Positions 44,581 to 52,921 of a DNA stretch of 64,000 nucleotides are shown one piece after another. Source of the DNA: Bacillota bacterium (lineage in GTDB: Bacteria; Bacillota; Clostridia; Lachnospirales; Lachnospiraceae); contig JAEZVF010000015.1 of the NCBI GenBank assembly GCA_023443225.1, positions 1-64,000 of the forward strand. Reading direction: 5' to 3'. Position 1 is the stretch's first letter. Every line of letters begins with the position of its first letter. The position numbers and the translations under genes were made by a program. Under the pieces are notes generated by a model, which saw only the letters and a program-made list of their open reading frames with translations, was not told the DNA's origin and made no database searches.

Positions 44581-45420
44581 ATGACAATAAAAGAAGTTGA
44601 AGAAAAGACAAGTTTAGGTCGTTCAAACATACGATTCTATGAAAAGGAAAAGCTAATAGCCCCGGTTAGAAATGAAAATAATGGATACCGAGAATACACA
44701 GAAGAAGATCTTGAGAATATTAAAAAAATAGCCTTTTTAAGGACATTGGATATTTCAATAGAAGATATAAGAAAAATAATGCTTCATAAAATTGAATTAC
44801 ATGAAATAATTTCCACCCAATATCATAAGATTGATGCGCAGATTGAAGAGTTGCAATTAGCAAAATCAATTTGTAATAGAATGTTACAAATTGATACCTT
44901 AAATATAAATAACTTGGAAGTGGAACAGTACACAGATAGAATGGATAATTATTGGAATAAAAGTCATAAAGTGTTAAAGTTAGATTCAGTAAGTTTTATA
45001 TATATGTGGGGTGGCTATATTATATGGGGATTGATTACCGTATTATGCTTAATTGTAGCTGCTTTGGCATATCCTACCCTGCCAGAGAACATACCAGTTC
45101 AATGGAGTGGGGGAAATGTCAGTTCTTCAGTAGCTAAAGAGTTTATATTCGCATACCCTTTGTCTTGTATTATTATTCGATTCATTCTAAAACCCTTTAT
45201 ATGGAGATGGCTTCAAATCAATGCATATTATAGTGAAAGTATTACTAACTATTTAACAAATTTTATGTGCTTTGTTACTTTCTCTATTGAGATTTTCACT
45301 ATGCTATTTATTTCTGGAATAGTAAAGCATATTACAGTTATTCTGTTTATTGACGCGGCGGTATTTTTTGGACTACTATTTATTGGTTGGAGTAAATTAG
45401 ATACCAGGAATAGAAACTAA
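44581..45420 (+). CDS. MerR-family regulator fused to a multi-spanning membrane domain
   Basis: 279 residues. Residues 1-70 are a MerR winged helix (TIKEVEEKTSLGRSNIRFYE, NGYREYTEEDLENIKKIAFL), followed by a dimerisation helix. From about 138 there are four or five TM helices with LPENIPVQWSGGNVSS, the signature of DUF1648/SdpI-like membrane domains. So the DNA-binding domain is membrane-tethered, suggesting direct envelope-to-DNA signalling. AGGAG site before ATG 44581. Confidence 0.8.
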   Translation: MTIKEVEEKTSLGRSNIRFYEKEKLIAPVRNENNGYREYTEEDLENIKKIAFLRTLDISIEDIRKIMLHKIELHEIISTQYHKIDAQIEELQLAKSICNRMLQIDTLNINNLEVEQYTDRMDNYWNKSHKVLKLDSVSFIYMWGGYIIWGLITVLCLIVAALAYPTLPENIPVQWSGGNVSSSVAKEFIFAYPLSCIIIRFILKPFIWRWLQINAYYSESITNYLTNFMCFVTFSIEIFTMLFISGIVKHITVILFIDAAVFFGLLFIGWSKLDTRNRN

Positions 45421-45624
45421 TATATTTTCAATTTATGCTAAAAAAGCATACACCGATTCGGAAAGTGTAGGTGATACACAACTATGATTGGTGTACGCTA
45501 TTTAATAGAAATTTAAGTACATTTATATTGAATAATATGATATTATTGTATCAGAAAATTTATAAACGGGCGTTTGTATTAGAGATTATTAAATAATGTA
45601 AATTTGAGAATAGGGAGATATAGT

Positions 45625-45963
45625 ATGGGTTCGGTTATATTTGCAATTGCATTGGCTTGCATTTTTTTGATAATAGCGATTTTTATGTTTTTTGGAAAAG
45701 GAAGTTGGATGATTGCGGGCTATAATACAGCGTCAGCTAAAGAACAGGAGCAGTATGATAAGAAAAAATTATGCAGAATGATGGGTATTACTCTTATTAT
45801 TGTATCAGTTTTACTTTTTATAATGGCTTATTTAGGTTATAAAGTGGAAAGTGGAATGATGAATGAAAATCAAATGCTACCTTTTGCTATAATTTTTATA
45901 ATTGTTGTTTTAACTACTGTAATTTGGGATATATTCTATTCTAATACTAAATGTAGGAAATAA
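45625..45963 (+). CDS. DUF3784-like membrane protein
   Basis: 112 residues from ATG 45625 (GGGAG upstream; the in-frame TTG at 45604 is less likely). Three TM helices with MFFGKGSWMIAGYNTASAKE, the recurring DUF3784 motif. Genes of this kind often sit near SdpI/MerR immunity sets. Function unknown. Confidence 0.75.
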   Translation: MGSVIFAIALACIFLIIAIFMFFGKGSWMIAGYNTASAKEQEQYDKKKLCRMMGITLIIVSVLLFIMAYLGYKVESGMMNENQMLPFAIIFIIVVLTTVIWDIFYSNTKCRK

Positions 45964-46146
45964 TATAAGTGATACATCAAATAAGATTTTGAACATACTA
46001 CGAATCTATAAATCCTATTTATAACTTTGAATTTAAACCGTCTTGATGGTGATTTTGCTACATAAATTATGTGCACTATTACGTGCACATAAATCAGAAG
46101 TGGATCCAACCCCTTTCTTTTCAGTATTTTCAGGATGGGATTATGG

Positions 46147-46168
46147 TTCGAATCCCGTCTCGCACTTA
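46147..46168. repeat. tRNA-Gly scar 6
   Basis: One base differs from the tRNA (GCAC for GCGC). The 80 bp upstream match the right end of the intact element, including the GTGCAC arm pair. A new left end follows with terminator AGAGTTCATCC-AAA-GGATGAGCTCT and T5. Confidence 0.9.
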
Positions 46169-46208
46169 ACATAATAAGAGTTCATCCAAAGGATGAGCTC
46201 TTTTTATA

Positions 46209-46256
46209 TTGACAAGTAAACTTGGAACTGTTATAGTCATTTTACAAGTAAACTTG
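46209..46256 (+). promoter_or_regulatory. Promoter with two CAAGTAAACTTG operators
   Basis: TTGACA (46209-46214), 17-bp spacer, TATAGT (46232-46237). CAAGTAAACTTG, a 12-bp near-palindrome, occurs at 46213-46224, overlapping the -35 box, and at 46245-46256 near the start point, 32 bp apart. Probably bound by the XRE repressor encoded two genes downstream (autorepression). Confidence 0.75.
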
Positions 46257-46292
46257 TCAAAATATCAACAAAACTTTGAAAGGAAAGCAGTC

Positions 46293-46610
46293 ATGAACAA
46301 AGAGAAAATTTTAGAAAAAAGCAGACAATCGCAAAAAGATGAGGGAATAGAATATGCTGAAAATCAAGGGCGTAAAATTGGTTTTATTACCTTTTCACTT
46401 CTATTTGTATTTATAGCAATATTTAATCTGTTTTTTGGAGAAAGCAGTACTTTTCATGCAGTATCTTCATTATTTTGGGCATTTATTGCTGCTGAAGGAT
46501 ATGGGAAATATCACTTTTTAAAAAGCAAAGTATATCTGGTTACAGTGATTGCCGGAAGTATTGCATCAGTTGTATCAGTTGCTAACTATGTATTGGCAAC
46601 ATTGAGGTAA
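46293..46610 (+). CDS. Small membrane protein (DUF6442-like)
   Basis: 105 residues from ATG 46293 after GAAAGGAAA. Polar N-terminus (NKEKILEKSRQSQKDEGIEY) followed by three TM helices. Such proteins are typically paired with a small XRE regulator, which here starts 6 bp after the stop codon. Role unknown. Confidence 0.7.
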   Translation: MNKEKILEKSRQSQKDEGIEYAENQGRKIGFITFSLLFVFIAIFNLFFGESSTFHAVSSLFWAFIAAEGYGKYHFLKSKVYLVTVIAGSIASVVSVANYVLATLR

Positions 46611-46616
46611 TAAATA

Positions 46617-46826
46617 ATGAATGATAGTCTTATATTAAAAAACAGATTGAAAGTTGCAAGAGCAGAGAAAAGCTTGTCGCAGAGTGATTTGGCTGAATTG
46701 GTTGGCGTATCTAGAAATACAATAAGTTCTATTGAAACAGGTCAATTCAATCCAACCGCGAAACTCGCTTTAATTCTTTGTATTGCCTTGGATAAAAAAT
46801 TCGAGGATTTATTCTATATTGAGTAA
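46617..46826 (+). CDS. Small XRE-family (Cro/CI-type) regulator
   Basis: 69 residues, almost entirely helix-turn-helix: RLKVARAEKSLSQSDLAELV and SRNTISSIETGQFNPTAKLA. The start follows GAGG and the upstream stop closely, suggesting coupling. Likely binds the twin operators upstream of the previous gene. Confidence 0.88.
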   Translation: MNDSLILKNRLKVARAEKSLSQSDLAELVGVSRNTISSIETGQFNPTAKLALILCIALDKKFEDLFYIE

Positions 46827-46969
46827 GGTAATGAGCATAATGGGTAAATGAAACACCAATTTGTAGAGCTAAATTCATTCCCTTACGCTTCTCTATCCAT
46901 AGTGGATACAGAATTTCCAAGGTTTCTTTCTTTACTTTATGGATTCAACAATTTAAGGAGGATAATTAG

Positions 46970-47665
46970 ATGAAAAAGAAATTGACTTATTTTGTATTGG
47001 TTATAATGAGTTTATTACCATTTTTAATCACCTGGTTGGCATTACCTCATTTTCCACAAACCATTCCAACTCAATATGATTTTGTTGGAAATCCTGATGA
47101 TTTTTCAGCAAAAAGTACTGAATACGTTCTAGCTATCGTTTTTTCCATCTCTGGTTTTGTCATGCTGATTATTGCTTTACTTGTTAATAAATTTCATCCA
47201 AAAGATGAAGAAAGTACTGTAAAGGCAGCAAATAATGCTATACTGGTAGTTAAAATCGGAATTGCCATGATGCTTCTATTTATAGTTATACAATTTAGTG
47301 AACTAATGAACGTATATTATTATATCAATAATAAAGGTAGTTTTCCTGATTTAAAAATAACAAATATTACATTGATGTTGTTGTTGATTTATATGGGAAA
47401 TATTATATCCAAGTCAAAAAAGAATTCTGTGATTGGAGTAAGAACTTCTTGGAGTACCGAAAGCGATGAAGCATGGTCTGCCAGTCAGAAGTTCGGAGGC
47501 ATTGCTCTGATTTTTTCTTCCCTTTTAGTATTAATATTTGCATTATTATTGTCCGAAAAATACCAACTCATCGTTTTACTAATTGCTCCTATATTTATTA
47601 CGGTATGCACTTTATTTATTTCACATAAAGCTGTATTGAAACAAAACAATGTGGGAAAGCATTAA
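46970..47665 (+). CDS. SdpI-family membrane protein (DUF1648 domain)
   Basis: 231 residues, about six TM helices. LPHFPQTIPTQYDFVGNPDD is the DUF1648 motif and IGVRTSWSTESDEAWSASQKFGG is the SdpI signature. SdpI gives immunity to the SdpC toxin in Bacillus and signals to its regulator. With the XRE gene and the small membrane protein it forms an immunity-like set. AAGGAGG site before ATG 46970. Confidence 0.88.
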   Translation: MKKKLTYFVLVIMSLLPFLITWLALPHFPQTIPTQYDFVGNPDDFSAKSTEYVLAIVFSISGFVMLIIALLVNKFHPKDEESTVKAANNAILVVKIGIAMMLLFIVIQFSELMNVYYYINNKGSFPDLKITNITLMLLLIYMGNIISKSKKNSVIGVRTSWSTESDEAWSASQKFGGIALIFSSLLVLIFALLLSEKYQLIVLLIAPIFITVCTLFISHKAVLKQNNVGKH

Positions 47666-47823
47666 TGAAATTTTGAGTACATTCATGAGTCCGTTTGTCC
47701 ATTAAAAGAGCAAAAGAGCCAATGCAAAATGTGCATAAGCCCTTTTTTGATAAAAACTGCTTTTATGATTATTCGTCTGGAACCTTAATCATCACCGCGC
47801 AGCTCATTTCAATAATCCATTCT

Positions 47824-48546
47824 TTATTCTTCAAAGTCAACATGTGGTGTTGCTATACACACTATTTTCCCATTGATTGAGTATTCTGTTTCACATGGCT
47901 TTTTACTTGAACCAACCGTCTTTTTTGTTTTACCATTATATCTTTCGTAGAGAACTTCTTCACACTTATGAAATACATTCCAGTAATAGTCATCTACTGT
48001 CTTTCCATCCCATAACCAGTAGAAATATACTTCTTGTCCGCCATCATCAATGAGTGTGTTTAAAAGATATTTACATGTTTTGCCGCTAACAACTTTGGAA
48101 TAATCACCATATATTTTTGTCTGCTTTACGACTGGTTCAACTGTTGTTGTCACTGTTGGGTCTATTGTTGCTGCTGGGTCTAGCGTTGCTTCTGGCTCTA
48201 GCGTTGCTTCTGGCTCTGTTGTTTCTACAATTTTATAGGATTTTATTTTAAAATAGTAAGTCTTATTCTTTTTGACACCGCTAGTTGTATAAGAAGTACC
48301 ATCTGTTGTTTTAACTTTTTGGTACCCAGTGGATTTATTTGTTGACATATACACGTCATAACCATTAGCACCATTTACTTTAGTCCAAGTTACTTCTAAA
48401 TCAGCACCCACAGGTGTGTTTTGTACTTTCACCCTTGTTTTTCCGATTGTTTCACTTGCCTGCACAATTACAACTGGAGATAACCCTGTCACAATGAGTA
48501 ATGCTATTACTAATAATCTCACTAAAGGTCTTTTAATTCTTATCAT
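47824..48546 (-). CDS. Secreted protein with fibronectin type III domain
   Basis: 240 residues. Signal peptide to about QASE, one FN3 module (VTWTKVNGANGYDVYMSTN, YYFKIKSYK), a low-complexity linker built on EATLEPEATLDPAATIDP, and a C-terminal domain of 100 residues with paired cysteines but no recognised family. Translation probably depends on a hairpin between the ribosome site and ATG. Confidence 0.75.
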   Translation of the reverse strand: MIRIKRPLVRLLVIALLIVTGLSPVVIVQASETIGKTRVKVQNTPVGADLEVTWTKVNGANGYDVYMSTNKSTGYQKVKTTDGTSYTTSGVKKNKTYYFKIKSYKIVETTEPEATLEPEATLDPAATIDPTVTTTVEPVVKQTKIYGDYSKVVSGKTCKYLLNTLIDDGGQEVYFYWLWDGKTVDDYYWNVFHKCEEVLYERYNGKTKKTVGSSKKPCETEYSINGKIVCIATPHVDFEE

Positions 48547-48590
48547 AAATATTTCGTTAGCATGAAGTTTGTGCTAACCCTCCTCCCATA
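48544..48590 (-). promoter_or_regulatory. Ribosome site bridged to the start codon by a hairpin
   Basis: Minus strand: GGGAGGAGG, then a 7-bp stem GTTAGCA/TGCTAAC with 9-nt loop, then GAAATATTT and ATG. Without folding, the ribosome site is over 30 nt from the start; folding leaves 9 nt. A 6-codon reading frame whose stop overlaps the ATG (ATGA) is also present. Confidence 0.5.
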
Positions 48591-48865
48591 ATAACTCAAT
48601 TAATTATATTTTACCAAATAAAGGATTATTAATCAATCGTATTAACGTTTTTTATGCAATGCTGTTCATCACGTTGTCCTGTGATTACCCCTTAAAAAAA
48701 TACGAGTCACCTTACTAAAAGAAAATATCTCACTATATTTTTATCAGTTTCATTTACCATAATAATACTGGTTATAACAATGGATATATAACTGCACCGA
48801 ACTATATTCCTTCTAAATCTCCTAACCATTTCAAAAGCAAATATTCTGTTATTGTACTTGTTGAT

Positions 48866-48894
48866 ATCAATCATAAATCAATCATAAATCAATA
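48866..48894 (+). repeat. Short 11-bp tandem repeat in a non-coding stretch
   Basis: ATCAATCATAA repeated 2.6 times. The remaining intergenic DNA from 48591 to 48977 is AT-rich with no gene I can support. Confidence 0.7.
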
Positions 48895-48977
48895 TAGGCT
48901 TTAAGTATTAATTAATGTATAATTTGGACAACAATAGTATTGGGAATTATTGGGTTGCATTAGGGTTCGGAGGTTTT

Positions 48978-50123
48978 ATGAAATCGAAGATATTTAAGAC
49001 ATGTTCTATTATTTTTTTATTACTAATTTCGATTGGTCCTATTGCATATATTTATCATTTATGTGCAACAAAAAGCATGAAAGTGCAGGATATTGCAACA
49101 GTTGATAAAATGGGTATTGATGGTCTAAGGGAATACTACAAAATTCCTGGCTGTGCATATTCAGTTATTAAGGAAGGAGAAGTTGTTAAAGAAGGTGCTT
49201 TGGGATTTATATATAAGGGCTCTAATATAAAAGTAAAAATAGATAATCGATTTAATATTGGTTCATTGACCAAAGCGTTTACGGGACTAATTGCTGCTAA
49301 ACTTGTTGATGAAGGTGTTTTAAGTTGGGATACAAAATTTTTTGACATCTATCCTGATTGGAAAAGTGAAGCAAATCCAGCATATTATTCAATAACACTA
49401 AAAGATTTATTATCAATGAGAGCTAAAATTCAGCCTTTTACTCATGGTGTCGTTGATTCTGATTTGCCATTATCATCGAAAACCCCCATAGACCGGAGAG
49501 AGGAATTTGGAAAGTATGTATTAAGTCTTTCACCAGTACCTGAGAAAACTTATTCAAATGCCTCAATTAGTTTAGCGAGTATTATGTTGGAAAAAGTATC
49601 AGGTAAGTCGTGGGAGAGTATGGCTCTACAAACAGCTAATGAAATTGGAGTTAACATTGATTTTGGTAGACCTAATAAAAAGGATATATATCAGCCTTGG
49701 GGGAATAGAAAAGACTGGTTTGGGAATTTGAATCCTGTTTCTCCAAAGGAAAAAGACAGTTTACCTTTTGTTTTAGCACCCTCTGGTGATATCATCATGA
49801 CAAGTTCAGATATGTCGAAATATGTACAGGTATTCATTGAAGGTATTTCAGGTAAAGATGGATATATAAAATCAACTACAAGCAACTATTTGCTTTTTGG
49901 CATTCCAGAATATTCTATTGGCTGGGGAAATGCTTATGATGGTGATACATATGCATTTCACAATGGAAGTGACGGTACATATTATTCACATGTAATGATA
50001 TTTAAAGAACTTAAATCTGCAATTATTATATTGACAAATGCACCAGATAATAAAGACACACAAAACTTTATAGCGAACCTTAGAAATTACTTGAAACAAA
50101 AATATATTTATTCTTTTAAATAA
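48978..50123 (+). CDS. Serine beta-lactamase-family hydrolase (class C type)
   Basis: 381 residues from ATG 48978, just after GGAGG; the ATG at 48915 has none. N-terminal TM/signal (10-28), catalytic S96-L-T-K99, Y192-S-N194 and a late HNGSDG. These three motifs define the AmpC/EstB/D-Ala-D-Ala peptidase superfamily. Membrane-anchored and extracellular. Substrate may be a peptidoglycan peptide or ester rather than a beta-lactam. Confidence 0.85.
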   Translation: MKSKIFKTCSIIFLLLISIGPIAYIYHLCATKSMKVQDIATVDKMGIDGLREYYKIPGCAYSVIKEGEVVKEGALGFIYKGSNIKVKIDNRFNIGSLTKAFTGLIAAKLVDEGVLSWDTKFFDIYPDWKSEANPAYYSITLKDLLSMRAKIQPFTHGVVDSDLPLSSKTPIDRREEFGKYVLSLSPVPEKTYSNASISLASIMLEKVSGKSWESMALQTANEIGVNIDFGRPNKKDIYQPWGNRKDWFGNLNPVSPKEKDSLPFVLAPSGDIIMTSSDMSKYVQVFIEGISGKDGYIKSTTSNYLLFGIPEYSIGWGNAYDGDTYAFHNGSDGTYYSHVMIFKELKSAIIILTNAPDNKDTQNFIANLRNYLKQKYIYSFK

Positions 50124-50137
50124 TCTCTATCAATACA

Positions 50138-50176
50138 GCCTTGCGTTATCGCACAGAAAATGCAAGGTTATTTTCT
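50138..50176 (+). terminator. Probable intrinsic terminator
   Basis: AGCCTTGC ... GCAAGG with an AT-rich loop followed by TTATTTT, 15 bp after the hydrolase stop codon. Confidence 0.5.
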
Positions 50177-50308
50177 GCCCTTTACGTTCACTGTTTTGAT
50201 ACATGCGATTGTAAGCAGTGATCTACACAGATTACTGTTTTTATGATATCTATTGCATTTATCAACCAAATGGTTTATACTATATCTAGTGTGCATGGAG
50301 GTGCCTAT

Positions 50309-50533
50309 ATGACTACGGCAGATATGATTAAGCAACTATGTGAACAAATGAATATTAGCGTTGCGGAACTTGCCAGACTTATTGGTCAAACTCCACAGAA
50401 TTTCAATAAGAAGTTAAAACGTGAAACTGTAACTTTGGTTGAATTGAAAGCTATAGCTAATGTACTGGATATTAAATTTGTGCAGGAATTCATTTTGCCT
50501 GATGGCAATGAAATAAAGATAGTAAATAAGTAA
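50309..50533 (+). CDS. Small XRE-like DNA-binding protein
   Basis: 74 residues from ATG 50309 after GGAGG. MNISVAELARLIGQTPQNFNKKL is a helix-turn-helix; the C-terminus (VQEFILPDGNEIKIVNK) is a short beta extension. Single gene, target unknown. Confidence 0.75.
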   Translation: MTTADMIKQLCEQMNISVAELARLIGQTPQNFNKKLKRETVTLVELKAIANVLDIKFVQEFILPDGNEIKIVNK

Positions 50534-50655
50534 AGGAAGCGGCATGGAAAACAGGGCAATGACATAAAACCTAATGCTTCCAAGCGATAAAATGATTCCC
50601 TATCATTAATAATTATATGTTTCAATCTTTATGAGAGAAAGTAGAGGTGGTAGTT

Positions 50656-50730
50656 ATGGATTCTCATCCAGAAACTAATAATAGTTGTCAAAATAATAAT
50701 AATGGATTTAGAGCCATAACTGCTATTTAA
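50656..50730 (+). CDS. 24-residue leader ORF upstream of mgtE-like gene
   Basis: ATG 50656 follows AGAGGTGG. The product is Asn-rich (NNNNG) and ends ITAI. Its 3' end enters the hairpin GAGCCATA / TATGGCTC (50711-50748), whose right arm lies just before the ribosome site of the transporter gene. It may regulate mgtE in a leader-peptide manner, or be a genuine small protein. No M-box riboswitch was seen. Confidence 0.45.
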   Translation: MDSHPETNNSCQNNNNGFRAITAI

Positions 50731-50766
50731 TTTTAAGTATATGGCTCTATTAAAGGAGGGCTATAT

Positions 50767-52101
50767 ATGAAAGATAAAATTCTAAACCTTGTTGAACAAG
50801 GCATATATATCGAAGCGAGAAAAGAAATAATCAACCTAAATGTAGTTGATATTGCACGTTTATTCGAAGAAATAGACCAGCAAAAACTTTTGATAATATT
50901 TAGAATATTGCCGAAGGATTTATCTTCTGAAGTTTTTACGCACATGTCAAGTGAGCTTCAAAGATATGTTATTGAATCTATTACTGATGAGGAAGCCATT
51001 AGTATTTTAGACGATCTTTTTATTGATGATGCTATTGACTTTTTAGAAGAGATGCCATCGAATGTCGTAAAAAGGATTCTAAAAAATACTAGTGAAAATA
51101 CAAGAATGCTGATAAATCAGTTCTTAAATTACCCAGAAGATTCTGCTGGTAGTATAATGACCATTGAATATGTTGACTTAAAAAAAGAAATGACAGTAAA
51201 ACAGGCAATACAGTATATTAAAGAAATTGGTATCGATAAAGAAACTATCAATACTTGCTATGTAATAAATAGTAATAGAATACTTGAAGGTGTTATATCA
51301 CTTAGAAAACTAATATTAAATGATGATTCAACCGTTATAAAAGACATTATGAACAAAGATGTGATATCGATAACTACCTACGATGATCAAGAAGAGGTTG
51401 CTAGTTTATTTAAAAAATATGATTACTATGTTATGCCTGTTGTGGATAATGAAAACAGGCTAGTCGGCATAATAACAGTAGATGATATTTTAGATGTTAT
51501 AGACCAAGAAGTCACAGAAGACCTTCAAAAGATGGCTGCAATGCAACCATCTGAAAAAGAATACTTAAAAACAAATAATTGGGCATTAGCAAAGTACAGA
51601 ATACCATGGCTTTTAATACTGATGATTTCCGCCACTTTTACGGGAGGAATAATTAAAAGATATGAGAACGCATTACAGTCAGTAATGATACTGGCATCCT
51701 TTATACCAATGATTATGGATACTGGTGGAAATTCTGGTTCACAGTCCTCAACGCTTATTATAAGGGGGTTAGCTCTGGGAGAATTAAAGCCTAGTGATAT
51801 CCTGAAGGTTTTACGGAAAGAATTGTGTATAAGTGGTATGGTTGGGGTGGTTTTATCTTTTGTCAACTTTTTAAGGATATATTATATTGAGAAAACGGAT
51901 ATATTAGTAGCTATAACGGTATCAATTACATTGTTTTTTACAATTGTATTGGCTAAAGTATTTGGTGGTGTATTACCTATCATAGCTAAAAAGCTCAAAC
52001 TTGACCCTGCGATTATGGCGGGCCCATTAATCACAACGATTGTTGATGCTCTAGCCCTTACAATATACTTTGCAACTGCTACATGGTTGTTGGGTATATA
52101 A
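50767..52101 (+). CDS. mgtE: Magnesium transporter MgtE
   Basis: 444 residues. N domain (1-130, repeated Asp/Glu helices), two CBS domains (140-255), connecting helix, five TM helices with MDTGGNSGSQSSTLIIRGLA and DPAIMAGPLITTIVDALAL, the pore Asp lying in the last motif. A Mg-gated channel of the inner membrane. AAAGGAGGG site. Confidence 0.94.
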   Translation: MKDKILNLVEQGIYIEARKEIINLNVVDIARLFEEIDQQKLLIIFRILPKDLSSEVFTHMSSELQRYVIESITDEEAISILDDLFIDDAIDFLEEMPSNVVKRILKNTSENTRMLINQFLNYPEDSAGSIMTIEYVDLKKEMTVKQAIQYIKEIGIDKETINTCYVINSNRILEGVISLRKLILNDDSTVIKDIMNKDVISITTYDDQEEVASLFKKYDYYVMPVVDNENRLVGIITVDDILDVIDQEVTEDLQKMAAMQPSEKEYLKTNNWALAKYRIPWLLILMISATFTGGIIKRYENALQSVMILASFIPMIMDTGGNSGSQSSTLIIRGLALGELKPSDILKVLRKELCISGMVGVVLSFVNFLRIYYIEKTDILVAITVSITLFFTIVLAKVFGGVLPIIAKKLKLDPAIMAGPLITTIVDALALTIYFATATWLLGI

Positions 52102-52148
52102 CAAAAATCCGCTTTTGGCAACTATAAAACACAGGATTATAAGGAAAA

Positions 52149-52643
52149 ATGATGGAGTATTTTAAAAATGGTAACCTTAATGATTTAGTCGAATTGCAAA
52201 GAATTAGCCAAACTGCATATGCAGAAGCGTTCTATGATCTGATTGATAAAGAAGATGTAATAGAATATGTAAAAAACAAATATTCTCTGGAGCATTTGGA
52301 AAAAGAGATAAGAGATATGATGAACCAGTTTTTATTATATTATGTGGATGATAAGGTTGCTGGATATATGAAATACATCTTGAAGCCAAATTCTTTAGAG
52401 ATTGACCGATTATATATGCTCAAAAGCTTTAAAGGGATGGGTGTGGGGTCCAAATTTATGACTAAAGCCGAGGATGTTGCAAAGTCAAACGGGAAAAATG
52501 TTCTAACGCTGGGAGTTCTTGAAATAAATAAACCCGCGATTACATTTTATAAAAAGAGAGGCTTTATACAATTTGCCAGTGAATCTATTATAATTGGAAA
52601 AACCAAGTATTCATTACTATTGATGAAAAAGGAATTAACATAG
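52149..52643 (+). CDS. GNAT N-acetyltransferase
   Basis: 164 residues, complete: IDRLYMLKSFKGMGVGSKFMTKAE carries the acetyl-CoA loop, and ITFYKKRGFIQF ends the fold. Similar to the SpeG/PaiA-like group in layout, but the substrate is unknown. Two adjacent ATGs (52149, 52152) share one AAGGAAAA site. Confidence 0.85.
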   Translation: MMEYFKNGNLNDLVELQRISQTAYAEAFYDLIDKEDVIEYVKNKYSLEHLEKEIRDMMNQFLLYYVDDKVAGYMKYILKPNSLEIDRLYMLKSFKGMGVGSKFMTKAEDVAKSNGKNVLTLGVLEINKPAITFYKKRGFIQFASESIIIGKTKYSLLLMKKELT

Positions 52644-52787
52644 TAATATGATAAAGCAAAGAATAGTTGGCAAAAGCGAAGCGAACAATATTGTTCTCAT
52701 CTGTCAATGCATTACATTGTTTGGCTCATCATCGTCCTGATAACGTTGAGCAAACGGTTTCAATTTAATCGTATAGTTTAAATAGAA

Positions 52788-52860
52788 TTCGAATCCTATC
52801 TCACTCTTATGAAATCCCTTGATTTTCAAGGGATTTTTTGCTGCCCTGATATGTACAGTA
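52788..52860. repeat. tRNA-Gly scar 7, degenerate, with left-end hairpin
   Basis: TTCGAATCCTATCTCACTCT differs from the tRNA at four of 20 positions. The preceding ATAGAATTCGAATCC matches the right ends of scars 3 and 4, and the following AAATCCCTTGATTTTCAAGG hairpin matches the left end beside the tRNA. Confidence 0.85.
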
Positions 52861-52921
52861 TTTTCTTTAATAGCAAGAATTGTTCATTTATTAGGAAAAG
52901 ATTTTTTATAATGAAAAGGGG

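Noticed and set aside
50534..50766. M-box riboswitch upstream of mgtE
   Set aside because: The conserved M-box core sequences and three-stem layout were not found; only one simple hairpin is visible.
38890..52810. Additional tRNA genes suggested by repeated TTCGAATCCCGTCTCGCG
   Set aside because: Only the 3' half of the T arm and acceptor strand is present at each place; no D or anticodon arm precedes it. These are attachment scars.
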